DNA of 64,000 nt from an uncultured Bacteroidales bacterium (GTDB taxonomy: Bacteria; Bacteroidota; Bacteroidia; Bacteroidales; Bacteroidaceae). Positions 1 through 8,379 of the stretch are shown here, piece after piece. Below the pieces are notes generated by a model. It did no database searches, had not been told where the DNA came from, and worked only from the letters and a program-made list of their open reading frames with translations. The stretch spans positions 1 through 64,000 of the forward strand of contig CACZAN010000019.1 in assembly GCA_902779165.1 (NCBI GenBank). The letters run 5' to 3'. How positions within the stretch are numbered: the stretch's first letter is position 1; every line of letters begins with the position of its first letter. The position numbers were made by a program, and so were the translations under genes.

Positions 1-446
1 GAGGCGCGGAGACACTGAGTTATAGAGGTTGGGGAGTTCTTTTCAGCTGACCTTCGGTGAGGCCGCGGAAATCACAGCGCTACGCAGGCTGTGATTTGGG
101 GGGCGCAGAGGCCTGCGGTGTAATAGAGCATGGAGTCCAGCTTGAAGGAAATCTCTGCGAGCTCTGAAGAGCACGGACCTTGGCGCCCTGCGCCGTTCGT
201 GCGCCCCCGCGTACTCACGCGACAGCGTCAACTGCAATGTCTTTGTTACCTCAAAAAATTCAGAGCCTCTGCGCCTCTGCGCCTCCGCGTTGAAGAGATG
301 ATAGCTGCCGGCCACGATATCCTACGACGCGGCGGCAAGTTTGACCTTAGCGGCCACAGCTTCCCCGGTAGCTTCTGCAGTTGCTTTCGTGGCAGCTTCT
401 GACGGGGAACAAGATCGGCTTGCTCATCAATTTTAATACGGTACAT
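1..446. repeat. Non-coding repeat-rich stretch
   Basis: No convincing gene was found in this stretch. It holds a perfect hairpin, AAATCACAGC paired with GCTGTGATTT (about 67-95), and iterated CTCTGCGCC/CTCCGCG motifs at about 266-288 that resemble the GAGGCGCGGAGAC at the left edge in inverse orientation. The open frames here translate to Arg-rich low-complexity peptides typical of intergenic repeats read as protein. On the minus strand at 310-446, two overlapping frames together read as an Ala/Lys-rich peptide, but a frameshift breaks it. Confidence 0.4.
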
Positions 447-456
447 TTACGCGACG

Positions 457-624
457 GCACTGGGATACAGCAAGCCTCTCAATGCAATCTCGATGCATGT
501 CGATGAGGATGACTCCCTGAAATGGGGACTCATGGATTCAATGGGAAGAAAGCAACAGGCCATCTTCATCAACGAGTCCGGCCTCTATTCGCTCATCCTC
601 TCTTCGAAGTTGCCGAGCGCGAAG
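457..624 (+). pseudogene. BRO-N (phage antirepressor) domain remnant
   Basis: The plus frame through 457-624 reads ALGYSKPLNAIS, then HVDEDDSLKWGL, INESGLYSLILSSKLPSAK. This is the core of the BRO-N domain found in phage and plasmid antirepressors (the usual order is ALGY, HVDxDD, INESGLYxLI, SKLPxAK). The domain's N-terminal start and everything after SKLPSAK, including the usual RFKRWV segment, are missing. After 624 the frame runs antisense to another small gene. I infer a decayed prophage or integrative-element fragment. The same open frame continues into the amidase downstream, but that is coincidental. Confidence 0.7.
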
Positions 625-651
625 GTGGTGGTGCGCATACACCCCGCCCCT

Positions 652-855
652 TTAAATCACAGCCTTCTCCAACCGCGCACGGAAGTCTTCGACGAGGGGC
701 TGGAGCTGGTCGGCGGGGAGGTCGGGATGATGGGACTGGAGCCAGGCAGTGAAGACATCGAGAGCTTTCATCTTGGCCATGGCTTTTCCGGCTTTCAAAC
801 CGCTGGCATAAGGGGTGTGGGGCAGCAGCGCCCTATTAAAATTACCGTCACTCAT
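652..855 (-). CDS. Small conserved hypothetical protein (67 aa)
   Basis: Function unknown. The product begins MSDGNFNRALLPHTPYASG and continues with a helical segment ending in RARLEKAV. The NRALLPHTPYASG opening resembles a group of short Bacteroidales hypothetical proteins I remember, but no function is known to me. I chose the ATG at 855 because an upstream in-frame start would only add a poorly conserved-looking nine-residue leader. The gene is divergent from the amidase and separated from it by the amidase promoter region. It has no membrane segment or signal peptide. It could be mistaken for part of the long plus-strand frame that crosses this region. Confidence 0.6.
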   Translation of the reverse strand: MSDGNFNRALLPHTPYASGLKAGKAMAKMKALDVFTAWLQSHHPDLPADQLQPLVEDFRARLEKAVI

Positions 856-930
856 GAGTTTTTTCGTATTATTTTGGTGCAAAAGTACATTTTTTCCTTG
901 ATTTTTTCCAAATTATTGGAAAGAAAGAAG

Positions 931-938
931 TATCTTTG
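931..938 (+). promoter_or_regulatory. Putative -7 element of the amidase gene
   Basis: TATCTTTG matches the Bacteroidetes -7 consensus TAnnTTTG and lies 19 bases before the amidase ATG. No clear TTTG lies at the usual 19-21 base spacing upstream. A short palindrome, CCAAATTATTGG (908-919), sits just 5' of it. Confidence 0.5.
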
Positions 939-957
939 CCGCAAAATAAGGAGTAAA

Positions 958-2184
958 ATGAAGAAAATTTGTCTGTTTATTGCCTGCCTGACGCTGTTTT
1001 TCAACGTGGAGGCAGCCAAGAAAGTGACCTGGGTCATCGATGCAGGTCATGGCGGGCGCGATGTGGGATGCGAAGGCCGCCTCACCCGCGAGAAAGATAT
1101 CACCCTGGCCGTGGCCAAGGAATTGGGACGGCTCATCAAGAAGAACATCCCTGGGGTGCGCGTGGCCTACACCCGCGAGAAGGATAAGTACCTGACGCTG
1201 CAGGAACGCTGCGACGTCGCCAACAACCGCGGCGCGGCACTGTTCATCTCCATCCACGTGAACTCCGCCGAGAACCAGTTTGCCCGCGGCACGGAGTCGT
1301 TCTTTGCCACCAACGTGCCGATGAAAGGCACCCAGGCGGGCAAGAGCGAGCTGCTGGCACTGCTGCTGCAGCGGCAGTATCTGGGCCACGGACGCGCCAT
1401 CAGCCGCGGCGTGAAGCAGAGGGAGCTCTATGTGTGTGAGCACACGAACATGCCCAGTGTGCTGACGGAGATAGGCTTCATATCGAACCTCAACGAGGAG
1501 GCCTACCTGAACTCCAAGGACGGACAGAAGGAGCTGGCAGACGCCATCTGCCAGGCGCTGAAGGAATGGAAGGAGCTGACGAAGGGAGGCAGCGTGGCAC
1601 AGCGCGACCTGCGAAACCTGCGCTACACGCATTATGCGCCTGTCAGCCTCGTGGCATTGAATGAAGAGCCGGCCACCGAAGAGCCGGCACCGGCAGCAGC
1701 TCCTGCCGAAGCGGCAGTTGCACAAACCACGACTCCGCCAACACCCGTTGCAGAGGCGGAGACAGAACCAGAACCCGCGAAAGAAGAGCCGGAGATCGTG
1801 CCCACCGTGGTGCCCGAGGAGCCGGCACAGCAACCCACCCCGCAAGCTGCACAGCAACCGGCAAAGGCGCCTGCAAAGTCACCGACGACAGCTCCCGCGA
1901 AGAAGGACGACAAACCCTACTTCGCCATTCAGCTGATGAACACCGCCACCAGACTGAAGGAGGGCGACTACAGGTTGAAGGGCTACAAAGCCGTCACCTA
2001 CATCCCCTCCGGCGAACGCTTCAAGGTCATCTACGGTCGCAGCGAGAGCTATAAGGAAATAAAAAATGAACTCGCGCAGGTACGCGAGACCTTCCCCGAA
2101 GCCTTCATCGTCGCATTCGTCGGCGAGCGGCAGATCACGACGGCAGAGGCGCTGGAAATGCTGAAGGTGCGTTCTACTAATTAA
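958..2184 (+). CDS. N-acetylmuramoyl-L-alanine amidase (Amidase_3)
   Basis: Periplasmic zinc amidase that cuts the bond between MurNAc and the stem peptide of peptidoglycan, acting in cell separation and wall turnover. The 408-residue product has a signal peptide (MKKICLFIACLTLFFNVEA). The Amidase_3 domain follows, with zinc and catalytic residues in order: His31 (DAGHGG), Glu45 (REKD), His100 (ISIHVNSA) and Glu171 (LTEIGF). After about residue 235 comes a Pro/Ala/Glu linker of roughly 90 residues, then a C-terminal domain of about 75 residues starting KPYFAIQL that looks SPOR-like and may bind denuded glycan. The frame is open much further upstream (to 403), but the signal peptide and the -7 element place the real start at 958. 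An insertion element copy begins two bases after the stop. Confidence 0.92.
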   Translation: MKKICLFIACLTLFFNVEAAKKVTWVIDAGHGGRDVGCEGRLTREKDITLAVAKELGRLIKKNIPGVRVAYTREKDKYLTLQERCDVANNRGAALFISIHVNSAENQFARGTESFFATNVPMKGTQAGKSELLALLLQRQYLGHGRAISRGVKQRELYVCEHTNMPSVLTEIGFISNLNEEAYLNSKDGQKELADAICQALKEWKELTKGGSVAQRDLRNLRYTHYAPVSLVALNEEPATEEPAPAAAPAEAAVAQTTTPPTPVAEAETEPEPAKEEPEIVPTVVPEEPAQQPTPQAAQQPAKAPAKSPTTAPAKKDDKPYFAIQLMNTATRLKEGDYRLKGYKAVTYIPSGERFKVIYGRSESYKEIKNELAQVRETFPEAFIVAFVGERQITTAEALEMLKVRSTN

Positions 2185-2185
2185 C

Positions 2186-2439
2186 TCAGTTTTCACAAGT
2201 ATGCTCGCTCGAACTTTGTTCGCTACGACTCTTCGGAGAACCAGCTGTAATACAAAGCCCCAGCGGGGCGTGACAAGGGTTCTTGAAGTGTCAAGCGTCC
2301 CTTTGGGCCGAGCGGCCAGCCGTTTCAACGGCTGGTATATAGCGGCCAGGAAAAAGCGTGCCTTTAGGTACGCGACATCAAATCCCTGTCGCGTACCTAC
2401 GGCACGCTATCCGTGCCTATGGCATCACTTGAAACTTGA
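2186..2439. mobile_element. MITE-like element, copy 1 (long form)
   Basis: First of four related copies in the window (others at 8380, 23608 and 27147). All share a left end TCAaGTTTcgCAAGTATGC, then GCTCGAACTTTGTTCGC, CCCAGCGGGG and GTGACAA modules, and a right end with a CATCACTTG-AAACTTGA terminus inverse to the left end. This copy is of the long form: it also carries a CCAGCCG-CGGCTGG hairpin and a long stem at 2356-2407 made of TAGGTACGCGACA and TGTCGCGTACCTA arms. It encodes no transposase. Its termini are the most degraded of the set and no target duplication is visible. Confidence 0.7.
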
Positions 2440-2495
2440 AACGTCTAACTTTTTAAAGTGGACTCAATTATTTATAGAACCCACCTCCTGAAATA

Positions 2496-3203
2496 ATGGA
2501 CCAACACTACCACCCTATCCTACTCCAACGGCTGCGGGCTCTCTTTGAAGGGGGCGACTGGGGGGCGCTGAAGAGCTACCTCGCAGGGCTCTCGAATGCG
2601 CATTTCCGCACGGCCGGCTACCTCCTGGGCGAACGGCTGCTGCCGCAGGCTCCTGCCGATGTCTTCTGGGATGCCACGCGCGAGCTCATCCTCTGGCACC
2701 CCAAAGCCTTCACCGTCACCACGGGCAAAGCCGCCCTGCCGAGGTTGCAACAGGGGTCTCTGAGCCTTGACGATGAGGGTTTCCGCCAGCTGTCAGCCTC
2801 ACTGGCTGCGCCAGAACGCGCCCTCGACCGCCAGAAGCTGCTGCTGTTGTGGCTGCCGGTCATCAGCGACCCGCAGAAGATGCAGAAGCTGCTGCAGGAC
2901 TTCGGCATCGACACGCCACGCCGACAGGTGGAATTCCTGCTGCGGACAGACAACCTCGCCGCGGCCTTCCTGCTGCTGAAGGCACTGCGCTTTGAAGAAC
3001 ACGACAGCGAGTACCTCACCACCGTCTGCCGGCAAGTCATGCGACGCGGCGACAGCCTCTCCTTCAACCTGGCAAGCCTGCTGCGCACATACTTTGACCT
3101 GCCCGATATCCGAGGCACCTTCTCGCTGTCGATTCAGCACTACGAGCTATCGCGTTTAGACACGGATTTCGAAGTCTTCAAACGCATCGTCACCAAGGTG
3201 TGA
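2496..3203 (+). CDS. Hypothetical protein (235 aa, mostly helical)
   Basis: I do not recognise this family. The product is a soluble-looking 235-residue protein without a signal peptide or membrane segment. It is Leu-rich and has helical repeats in feel (for example LLQRLRALFEGGDWGALKSY, LLLLWLPVISDPQKMQKLL, LLRTDNLAAAFLLLKAL), so a TPR/HEAT-like or other all-alpha fold is possible. It starts at an ATG 56 bases after the MITE-like copy 1 and is followed by a short hairpin terminator. Transketolase follows with its own promoter-like element, so co-transcription is not indicated. Coding is supported by a codon pattern like its neighbours. Confidence 0.7.
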   Translation: MDQHYHPILLQRLRALFEGGDWGALKSYLAGLSNAHFRTAGYLLGERLLPQAPADVFWDATRELILWHPKAFTVTTGKAALPRLQQGSLSLDDEGFRQLSASLAAPERALDRQKLLLLWLPVISDPQKMQKLLQDFGIDTPRRQVEFLLRTDNLAAAFLLLKALRFEEHDSEYLTTVCRQVMRRGDSLSFNLASLLRTYFDLPDIRGTFSLSIQHYELSRLDTDFEVFKRIVTKV

Positions 3204-3225
3204 GAGCTGAATCATCTCCTTTCTT

Positions 3226-3246
3226 CGGCAAAAATGCCGTTTTTTG
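3226..3246 (+). terminator. Rho-independent terminator after the hypothetical gene
   Basis: CGGCA-aaaa-TGCCG followed directly by TTTTTTT, starting 22 bases after the stop codon. The stem is only 5 bp, so it is a weak candidate. Confidence 0.5.
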
Positions 3247-3300
3247 GCTCTCAGGTCGAAAAAAACGGGCAGAAAAGGCTACAGAACCAAATTTTATGTG

Positions 3301-3308
3301 TAAATTTG
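3301..3308 (+). promoter_or_regulatory. Putative -7 element for transketolase
   Basis: TAAATTTG fits TAnnTTTG and is 53 bases before the transketolase ATG. No convincing -33 TTTG is seen at the right distance. Confidence 0.4.
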
Positions 3309-3361
3309 CACCGCAATAGAATATATTCACTACACACATAAACTAATTATTTTCAAATTAC

Positions 3362-5377
3362 ATGAACGACATTAAAGTACTGAACCACGCAGCAGACAAC
3401 ATCCGTATTCTGGCTGCGTCGATGGTCGAAAAGGCCAAGAGTGGTCACCCCGGCGGCGCCATGGGTGGCGCAGATTTCATCAATGTACTCTACAGCGAGT
3501 ACCTGAACTACGACCCCGCAGATCCCACCTGGGTAGGCCGCGACCGCTTCTTCCTCGACCCTGGTCACATGGCACCCATGCTCTACAGCCAGCTGGCACT
3601 CATCGGCAAGTTCTCGCTCGAAGAACTGCAGCAGCTGCGCCAGTGGGGCTCTCCCACCCCCGGTCATCCTGAGGCAGACCCCAAGCGCGGCATTGAGAAC
3701 ACCAGCGGTCCGCTGGGACAGGGCCACACCTTCGGCATCGGTGCTGCCATCGCCGCCAAGTTCCTGGCAGCTCACACCGGCAATCCTACTTTCGAGAAGG
3801 AGACCATCTACATCTATATCTCCGACGGCGGAGTACAGGAGGAAATCTCCCAGGGCGCTGCACGCATTGCCGGCACACTGGGGCTGGACAACATCGTCAT
3901 GTTCTATGACTCCAACGACATCCAGCTCTCCACCGAGTGCGCAGAGGTGATGAACGAGGACACCGCCGCCAAGTATCGCGCTCTCGGCTGGGAAGTCATC
4001 GAAATCAACGGCAACGATGCCGCACAAATCCGCAAGGCCATCGAAACGGCAAAAGCCGTAAAGGGCAAGCCCGCTCTCATCATCGGTAAGACCATCATGG
4101 GTAAGGGTGCCCTCAAGGACGACGGCAGCAGCTACGAGCGCAACTGCAAGACCCACGGAGCTCCTCTCGGCGGCGACGCTTACAGGAATACTGTAGCCAG
4201 TCTGGGCGGAGATGCTGATAATCCGTTCGTTATCTTCGATGATGTCAAGGCCCTCTATGCCAAGCGCGCTGAGGAGCTGAAGGCTATCGCCGCCGAGCGC
4301 AAGGCTGAGGAGGCAGCATGGGCACAGGCTAATCCTGAGAAGGCTGCCGCACAGGCTGAATGGTTCAGCGGCAAGGCTCCGAAGGTGGATTGGACCAAGG
4401 TTCAGCAGAAGAGCGGCGACGCTACACGTAATGCCAGCGCCGCAGTGCTGAGCGTGCTTGCCGAGCAGGTGCCCAACATGATCTGCGCCAGCGCCGACCT
4501 CTCGAACTCCGACAAGACCGACGGCTTCCTGAAGAAGACCCACGCCCTGAAGGCTGGTGACTTCAGTGGTGCCTTCTTCCAGGCTGGTGTGGCCGAGCTG
4601 ACGATGGCTTGCTGCTGCATCGGTATGGCTCTGCACGGCGGCGTCATCCCCGCCTGCGGCACATTCTTCGTATTCTCTGACTACATGAAGCCCGCAGTGC
4701 GTATGGCAGCCCTGATGGAACTGCCCGTGAAGTTCATTTGGACGCACGATGCCTTCCGCGTTGGTGAGGACGGTCCTACCCACGAGCCTGTAGAGCAGGA
4801 AGCACAAATCCGCCTGATGGAGAAACTGAAGAACCACCACGGCAAGAACTCCACACTCGTGCTGCGTCCGGCCGACGCACAGGAGACCACCGCTGCATGG
4901 CGTCTGGCGATGGAGAACACCGACAGCCCCACCGCCCTGATCCTCAGCCGTCAGAACATCGCCGACCTGCCCGCAGGCAACGACTATGCCCAGGCCGGCA
5001 AGGGTGCATACATCGTGGCTGGATCAGACGAGAATCCCGATGTCATCCTGCTCGCCAGCGGTTCGGAAGTCAGCACCCTCGTGGCTGGAACAGAACTCCT
5101 GCGCAAGGACGGCGTGAAGGTGCGCATCGTCAGCGTGCCCTCCGAAGGACTCTTCCGCAGCCAGCCGAAGGACTACCAGCAGGCTATCCTCCCCGCAGGA
5201 GTGAAGAAGTTCGGACTCACCGCAGGTCTGCCCGTGAACCTCGAAGGACTGGTAGGTGCCGACGGAACGGTATGGGGACTCCAGAGCTTCGGCTTCAGCG
5301 CTCCCTATAAGGTGCTGGACGAGAAGCTGGGATTCACCGCTGAGAACGTGTACAAGCAGGTGAAGGCCATTCTCTAA
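3362..5377 (+). CDS. tkt: Transketolase
   Basis: Thiamine-diphosphate enzyme of the non-oxidative pentose phosphate pathway that moves two-carbon units between ketose and aldose phosphates. The 671-residue length is normal for bacterial transketolases. Visible landmarks are KSGHPGGAMGGADF near the N-terminus, the GHTFGIGAAIAAK stretch, the ThDP/Mg motif region SDGGVQEEISQG with FYDSND about 25 residues later, and the pyrimidine-domain segment THDAFRVGEDGPTHEPVEQ. The ThDP motif has Ser-Asp-Gly where enterobacterial enzymes have Gly-Asp-Gly, which I believe is common in Bacteroidales. The next gene, rpiB, acts in the same pathway on ribose/ribulose 5-phosphate, so the pair is functionally coherent although 110 bases of repeat DNA separate them. 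Confidence 0.97.
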   Translation: MNDIKVLNHAADNIRILAASMVEKAKSGHPGGAMGGADFINVLYSEYLNYDPADPTWVGRDRFFLDPGHMAPMLYSQLALIGKFSLEELQQLRQWGSPTPGHPEADPKRGIENTSGPLGQGHTFGIGAAIAAKFLAAHTGNPTFEKETIYIYISDGGVQEEISQGAARIAGTLGLDNIVMFYDSNDIQLSTECAEVMNEDTAAKYRALGWEVIEINGNDAAQIRKAIETAKAVKGKPALIIGKTIMGKGALKDDGSSYERNCKTHGAPLGGDAYRNTVASLGGDADNPFVIFDDVKALYAKRAEELKAIAAERKAEEAAWAQANPEKAAAQAEWFSGKAPKVDWTKVQQKSGDATRNASAAVLSVLAEQVPNMICASADLSNSDKTDGFLKKTHALKAGDFSGAFFQAGVAELTMACCCIGMALHGGVIPACGTFFVFSDYMKPAVRMAALMELPVKFIWTHDAFRVGEDGPTHEPVEQEAQIRLMEKLKNHHGKNSTLVLRPADAQETTAAWRLAMENTDSPTALILSRQNIADLPAGNDYAQAGKGAYIVAGSDENPDVILLASGSEVSTLVAGTELLRKDGVKVRIVSVPSEGLFRSQPKDYQQAILPAGVKKFGLTAGLPVNLEGLVGADGTVWGLQSFGFSAPYKVLDEKLGFTAENVYKQVKAIL

Positions 5378-5487
5378 TTGATAATGTATAATTGATAATG
5401 TATAATTATTTTTGAGTTCAGAATCGTTTTCACGTCGGCACAGATAATTAATTATACATTATCAATTTTCAATTATACATTAAAATT
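5378..5487. repeat. A/T-rich inverted repeats between tkt and rpiB
   Basis: Tandem ATTGATAATGTATA units (about 5380-5410) are inverted at about 5447-5483 as TATACATTATCAATT, giving two long complementary arms around a central unique stretch. The right arm runs up to the rpiB start codon. It could form a large cruciform or RNA stem. No gene is seen. Confidence 0.7.
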
Positions 5488-5928
5488 ATGAACATCAAAG
5501 TAGTAGGGTTAGCCAGCGACCATGCTGGCTACCCGCTTAAGGAATTCATCAAGAAGTACTTGGTAGAGCGCGGCATCGTCTATCGTGACTTCGGAACCAA
5601 CAGCGAAGCCAGTTGTGACTACTCCGACTTCGGTCATGCGCTGGGCGAAGCCATTGAAGATGGTCGTGTTTATCCAGGTATCGCCGTCTGCGGCAGCGGA
5701 GAGGGCATCAGCATGACCCTCAACAAGCACCAGGGCGTGCGCGCAGGACTGGTGTGGCGTCCAGAAATCGCCCACCTCATCCGTCAGCATAACGATGCCA
5801 ACGTCATTGTCTTCCCTGGCCGCTTCATCGATGAATCCACCACTGTAGCCTGTCTCGACGAGTTCTTCACGACCGCCTTCGAAGGGGGCCGTCATCAGAA
5901 TCGCATCGATAAGATTCCTGTTTCCTGA
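5488..5928 (+). CDS. rpiB: Ribose-5-phosphate isomerase B
   Basis: Interconverts ribose 5-phosphate and ribulose 5-phosphate in the cytoplasm (RpiB/LacAB fold). The 146-residue product has the family opening VVGLASDHAGYPLKEF with the DHAG motif, then DFGT, CGSGEGISMTLNKHQGVRAG (the CGxGxG anion-binding motif; many family members have CGTGIG) and RQHNDANVIVFPGRF. Length is typical. It follows transketolase in the same direction and is convergent with the hotdog gene downstream, separated by a shared terminator. LacAB or other sugar-phosphate isomerases share this fold, but the pairing with tkt favours RpiB. Confidence 0.93.
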   Translation: MNIKVVGLASDHAGYPLKEFIKKYLVERGIVYRDFGTNSEASCDYSDFGHALGEAIEDGRVYPGIAVCGSGEGISMTLNKHQGVRAGLVWRPEIAHLIRQHNDANVIVFPGRFIDESTTVACLDEFFTTAFEGGRHQNRIDKIPVS

Positions 5929-6030
5929 AGCGCAGTGGTGGGCTCAGACTACCGCTAACAATTCTACCTTAAGAGGCTGTAATAGATAGCCCTGCAAGGC
6001 ATAGAGAATAGCCCTAAGAGGTTTTGATGG

Positions 6031-6064
6031 AAATGAGCGTCAACACGGATTGGCGCTCATTTTT
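6031..6064. terminator. Bidirectional terminator between rpiB and the hotdog gene
   Basis: AATGAGCGTCAA and TTGGCGCTCATT arms with an ACACGGA-type loop, followed by TTTTT on the plus strand. The right arm overlaps the last codons of the convergent minus-strand gene (stop at 6057-6059), so the hairpin probably serves the plus-strand transcript. Confidence 0.8.
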
Positions 6065-6722
6065 CTACTTCGCATTCGAGGAAGCCCATTTCCCTGGCCT
6101 TCTCCTGATTCATCAGGAAGTAGATGGCCTCGCCCTCATTGCACACTTCCCCTTTCGAATTGGTGATTTCGGCATGGATATAGGCCAGATTCCGCACTTG
6201 CTTAGCGACCTTCGCACGAATCGTCAGTTCCGGCTCATCGGTCGAGACGGCCTTGCGGAACTTCACATTCAGCTGAACGGTGTAGCCGCTGGTTTGCAGC
6301 TTGCGGGTGACCACCCATCCGCAGACCTCATCAATCAGGGTACTCAGGATGCCGCCATGGAGGGTGTTCACCCATCCCTGATAATGAGTACCTGGCTTCC
6401 AGCTACTTACAATGTAGTCGCCATCCTCGTAGAACTGAAGATGCAGTCCGATAGGATTCGACGGACAGCAGCCGAAGCAGTTGTACTCTGGACGATTCAG
6501 CCAGGGATTGATGATCCGCTTCATATTCCATTGTGCCTTGGGACGAAACTGCTTCTGCTGTTCCACATAGACGAATCCCTGCTCGGAGAGGGTCGCCTTC
6601 AATTCCTCGATGTCGCGGTCGAAGGCATTGCACAGATCTTCCAGCGAATCGTACTCTTCGTCGCGAAGAAGCATATTGACACTCGACACCAAAATGGCGG
6701 GATCTTGGGGTAAATAGTCCAT
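6057..6722 (-). CDS. DUF4250-hotdog thioesterase fusion
   Basis: Two-domain cytoplasmic protein of 221 residues. Residues 1 to about 60 (LPQDPAILVSSVNMLLRDEE and the following SLEDLCNAFDRDIEELKATL) match the small DUF4250 family, normally a stand-alone protein. Residues about 85-215 are a PaaI/YbgC-like hotdog with HYQGWVNTLHGGILSTLIDE, where HGG...D is the usual acyl-CoA thioesterase signature. An NCFGC-type cysteine motif (YNCFGCCPSNPIGL) precedes the hotdog, as in many PaaI-like proteins. It probably hydrolyses an acyl or aryl thioester; the substrate is unknown. It is transcribed away from the dicarboxylate transporter, from which it is divergent, with a possible TATTTTTG -7 element at 6773-6780 on the minus strand. 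Confidence 0.85.
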   Translation of the reverse strand: MDYLPQDPAILVSSVNMLLRDEEYDSLEDLCNAFDRDIEELKATLSEQGFVYVEQQKQFRPKAQWNMKRIINPWLNRPEYNCFGCCPSNPIGLHLQFYEDGDYIVSSWKPGTHYQGWVNTLHGGILSTLIDEVCGWVVTRKLQTSGYTVQLNVKFRKAVSTDEPELTIRAKVAKQVRNLAYIHAEITNSKGEVCNEGEAIYFLMNQEKAREMGFLECEVEK

Positions 6723-6828
6723 AATGTCGTTATTTTATCTCTTTAGTGATGATTTTTGTTACAATTTCAGCGCAAAAATACTCAAAATAGTTGTCTTTGG
6801 GTGCAAAAAAAGATAAGTTTGTGCAATC

Positions 6829-6862
6829 TTTGAAGTTTTTTGTGTGCTTTTTACTACATTTG
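6829..6862 (+). promoter_or_regulatory. Candidate promoter for the dicarboxylate transporter
   Basis: TTTG (6829-6832) and TACATTTG (6855-6862) separated by 22 bases, one base longer than the usual Bacteroidetes spacing. It gives a leader of about 60 bases before the ATG at 6931. Confidence 0.5.
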
Positions 6863-6930
6863 TACCAGAATAAAGAAAATGTTGAGCTCGTAACAAAACA
6901 ATTTACTCACCTTTAACAGACTTCTAAGCT

Positions 6931-8373
6931 ATGTTTCTAATGATCTTACAGCTGCTTATCGTGCTGGCAGCTCTCTACATCGGTTCGCGCTACGGCAGCC
7001 TGGCTCTCGGAGCCATCTCAGGTATCGGTCTGGCGATTCTCGTTCTGGGTTTCGGGCTGGAACCAGGCACACCTCCCACCGATGTCATCTACATCATCAT
7101 TGCCGCAGTCACCTGTGCCGGCATCCTGCAGGCATCAGGAGGTATGGACTGGCTTATTCAGTTGGCAGAAAAGCTGCTGCGTAAGCATCCAGAGCGCATC
7201 ACCTTCCTGGCTCCATTCTGTACTTTCTTCCTCACCATACTGGTCGGCACAGGACATGTGGTATACACCCTCATGCCCATCATCTGCGACATTGCGCTGA
7301 AGAAAGGCATACGCCCAGAGCGACCATGCGGCGTGGCATCTATCGCCTCGCAGGTGGGCATCACCTGTTCGCCTATTGCCGCTGCCGTCGTCGCCTTTGT
7401 CAGCATCTCCAACACCAATGGCTTCGAAATCTCCATCCCCCAGGTGCTGATGGTCACCATTCCTGCCTGCATGTGCGGACTGACAGCTGCTGCCCTTTGC
7501 TCCTACAAGCGCGGCAAGGATCTCGACAAAGATCCCGTGTTCCAGAAGAAGCTGCAGGATCCTGAACAGTACAAGTTCATCTACGGCTCGAATGCCACCA
7601 CCCTCGACAAGGAGATTCCACAGTCGGCAAAGAATGCCGTTTTCATCTTCCTCGGTGCGCTGCTCGTCATCGTCTTCTTCGCCGTCTTCCAGAACGCCCT
7701 TCCATCCACTGCCACGCTACGTGCTATTAAGGGTTCTCAGGACATGTATATTGACGAGAACCTCACCTTAAGCGCCAATCAGTTGGTGCAGGCAAGAGCC
7801 CATGTAACAGGCATGACAGAATGGTTCAACAAGCCATTGGCCATGACCGTGGTCATACAGATCATCATGATTTCTGCTGCTGCTTTGATGATTATCTTCT
7901 GCAAAGCCTCTCCCAAGAAAGCTGTGTCTGGACCCGTGTGGCAGTCGGGCATGGTAGCAGTGGTGGCCATCTATGGCATCGCATGGCTCGCAGACACCTA
8001 TTTCAGCAACAACATGAACGAGATGCAGGTAGCTCTTGCAGGTATCGTCAGGAACTACCCCTGGGCCATCGCCTTCGTATTCTTCATTGTCAGTGTACTC
8101 ATCAACAGTCAGGGTGCAGTCGTCGTGGCGATGCTCCCCCTCGCCTACTCTCTCGGCATCCCCGGACCTGTGTTGCTTGGCGTACTCCCCTCGGTCTACG
8201 GATATTTCTTCATCCCCAACTACCCCAGTGATATTGCCACGGTGAACTTCGACCGCTCAGGCACCACCGTTATTGGCAAATACCTGCTAAACCACTCCTT
8301 CATGATGCCAGGATTGGTCAGTGTCGTCGTCAGCACCCTCGTAGGACTGCTGATTACGCAGTTAATCTATTAG
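6931..8373 (+). CDS. Anaerobic C4-dicarboxylate transporter (DcuA/DcuB family)
   Basis: Inner-membrane carrier expected to exchange fumarate, malate or aspartate for succinate, which fits a succinate-producing anaerobe. The 480-residue product is highly hydrophobic with about ten to twelve membrane segments. It shows Dcu-type landmarks: IGSRYGSLALGAISGIGL at the N-terminus, AVTCAGILQASGGMDWL, GTGHVVYTLMPIICDIA, GITCSPIAAAV, and near the C-terminus SQGAVVVAMLPLA and PNYPSDIATVNFDRSGTT. The central hydrophilic stretch (about residues 200-290) is longer than in many family members. The gene stands alone. The MITE-like copy 2 lies immediately behind it, with the target duplication covering the TAG stop codon. 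Confidence 0.93.
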   Translation: MFLMILQLLIVLAALYIGSRYGSLALGAISGIGLAILVLGFGLEPGTPPTDVIYIIIAAVTCAGILQASGGMDWLIQLAEKLLRKHPERITFLAPFCTFFLTILVGTGHVVYTLMPIICDIALKKGIRPERPCGVASIASQVGITCSPIAAAVVAFVSISNTNGFEISIPQVLMVTIPACMCGLTAAALCSYKRGKDLDKDPVFQKKLQDPEQYKFIYGSNATTLDKEIPQSAKNAVFIFLGALLVIVFFAVFQNALPSTATLRAIKGSQDMYIDENLTLSANQLVQARAHVTGMTEWFNKPLAMTVVIQIIMISAAALMIIFCKASPKKAVSGPVWQSGMVAVVAIYGIAWLADTYFSNNMNEMQVALAGIVRNYPWAIAFVFFIVSVLINSQGAVVVAMLPLAYSLGIPGPVLLGVLPSVYGYFFIPNYPSDIATVNFDRSGTTVIGKYLLNHSFMMPGLVSVVVSTLVGLLITQLIY

Positions 8374-8379
8374 CGTAAT

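Noticed and set aside
310..446. Ala-rich peptide on the minus strand (MYRIKIDEQADLVP then SEAATKATAEATGEAV)
   Set aside because: It needs a frameshift, is low in complexity and has no recognised family. It may be a decayed gene but the support is too thin for a feature.
403..957. Upstream extension of the amidase frame
   Set aside because: The extension joins a BRO-N fragment and the antisense of another gene to a clear signal peptide at 958; the promoter -7 element lies inside the extension.
2201..2491. Open frames starting MLARTLFA (also at 27135-27455)
   Set aside because: They lie entirely inside the MITE-like copies and their hairpins; the copies at 8.4 and 23.6 kb do not keep the frame.
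3353..4840. Long antisense open frame opposite transketolase, and similar ones opposite galK, porU, GH36 and the GH31 gene
   Set aside because: They are codon-bias shadows of strongly supported genes in the other strand, without recognisable domains or start context.
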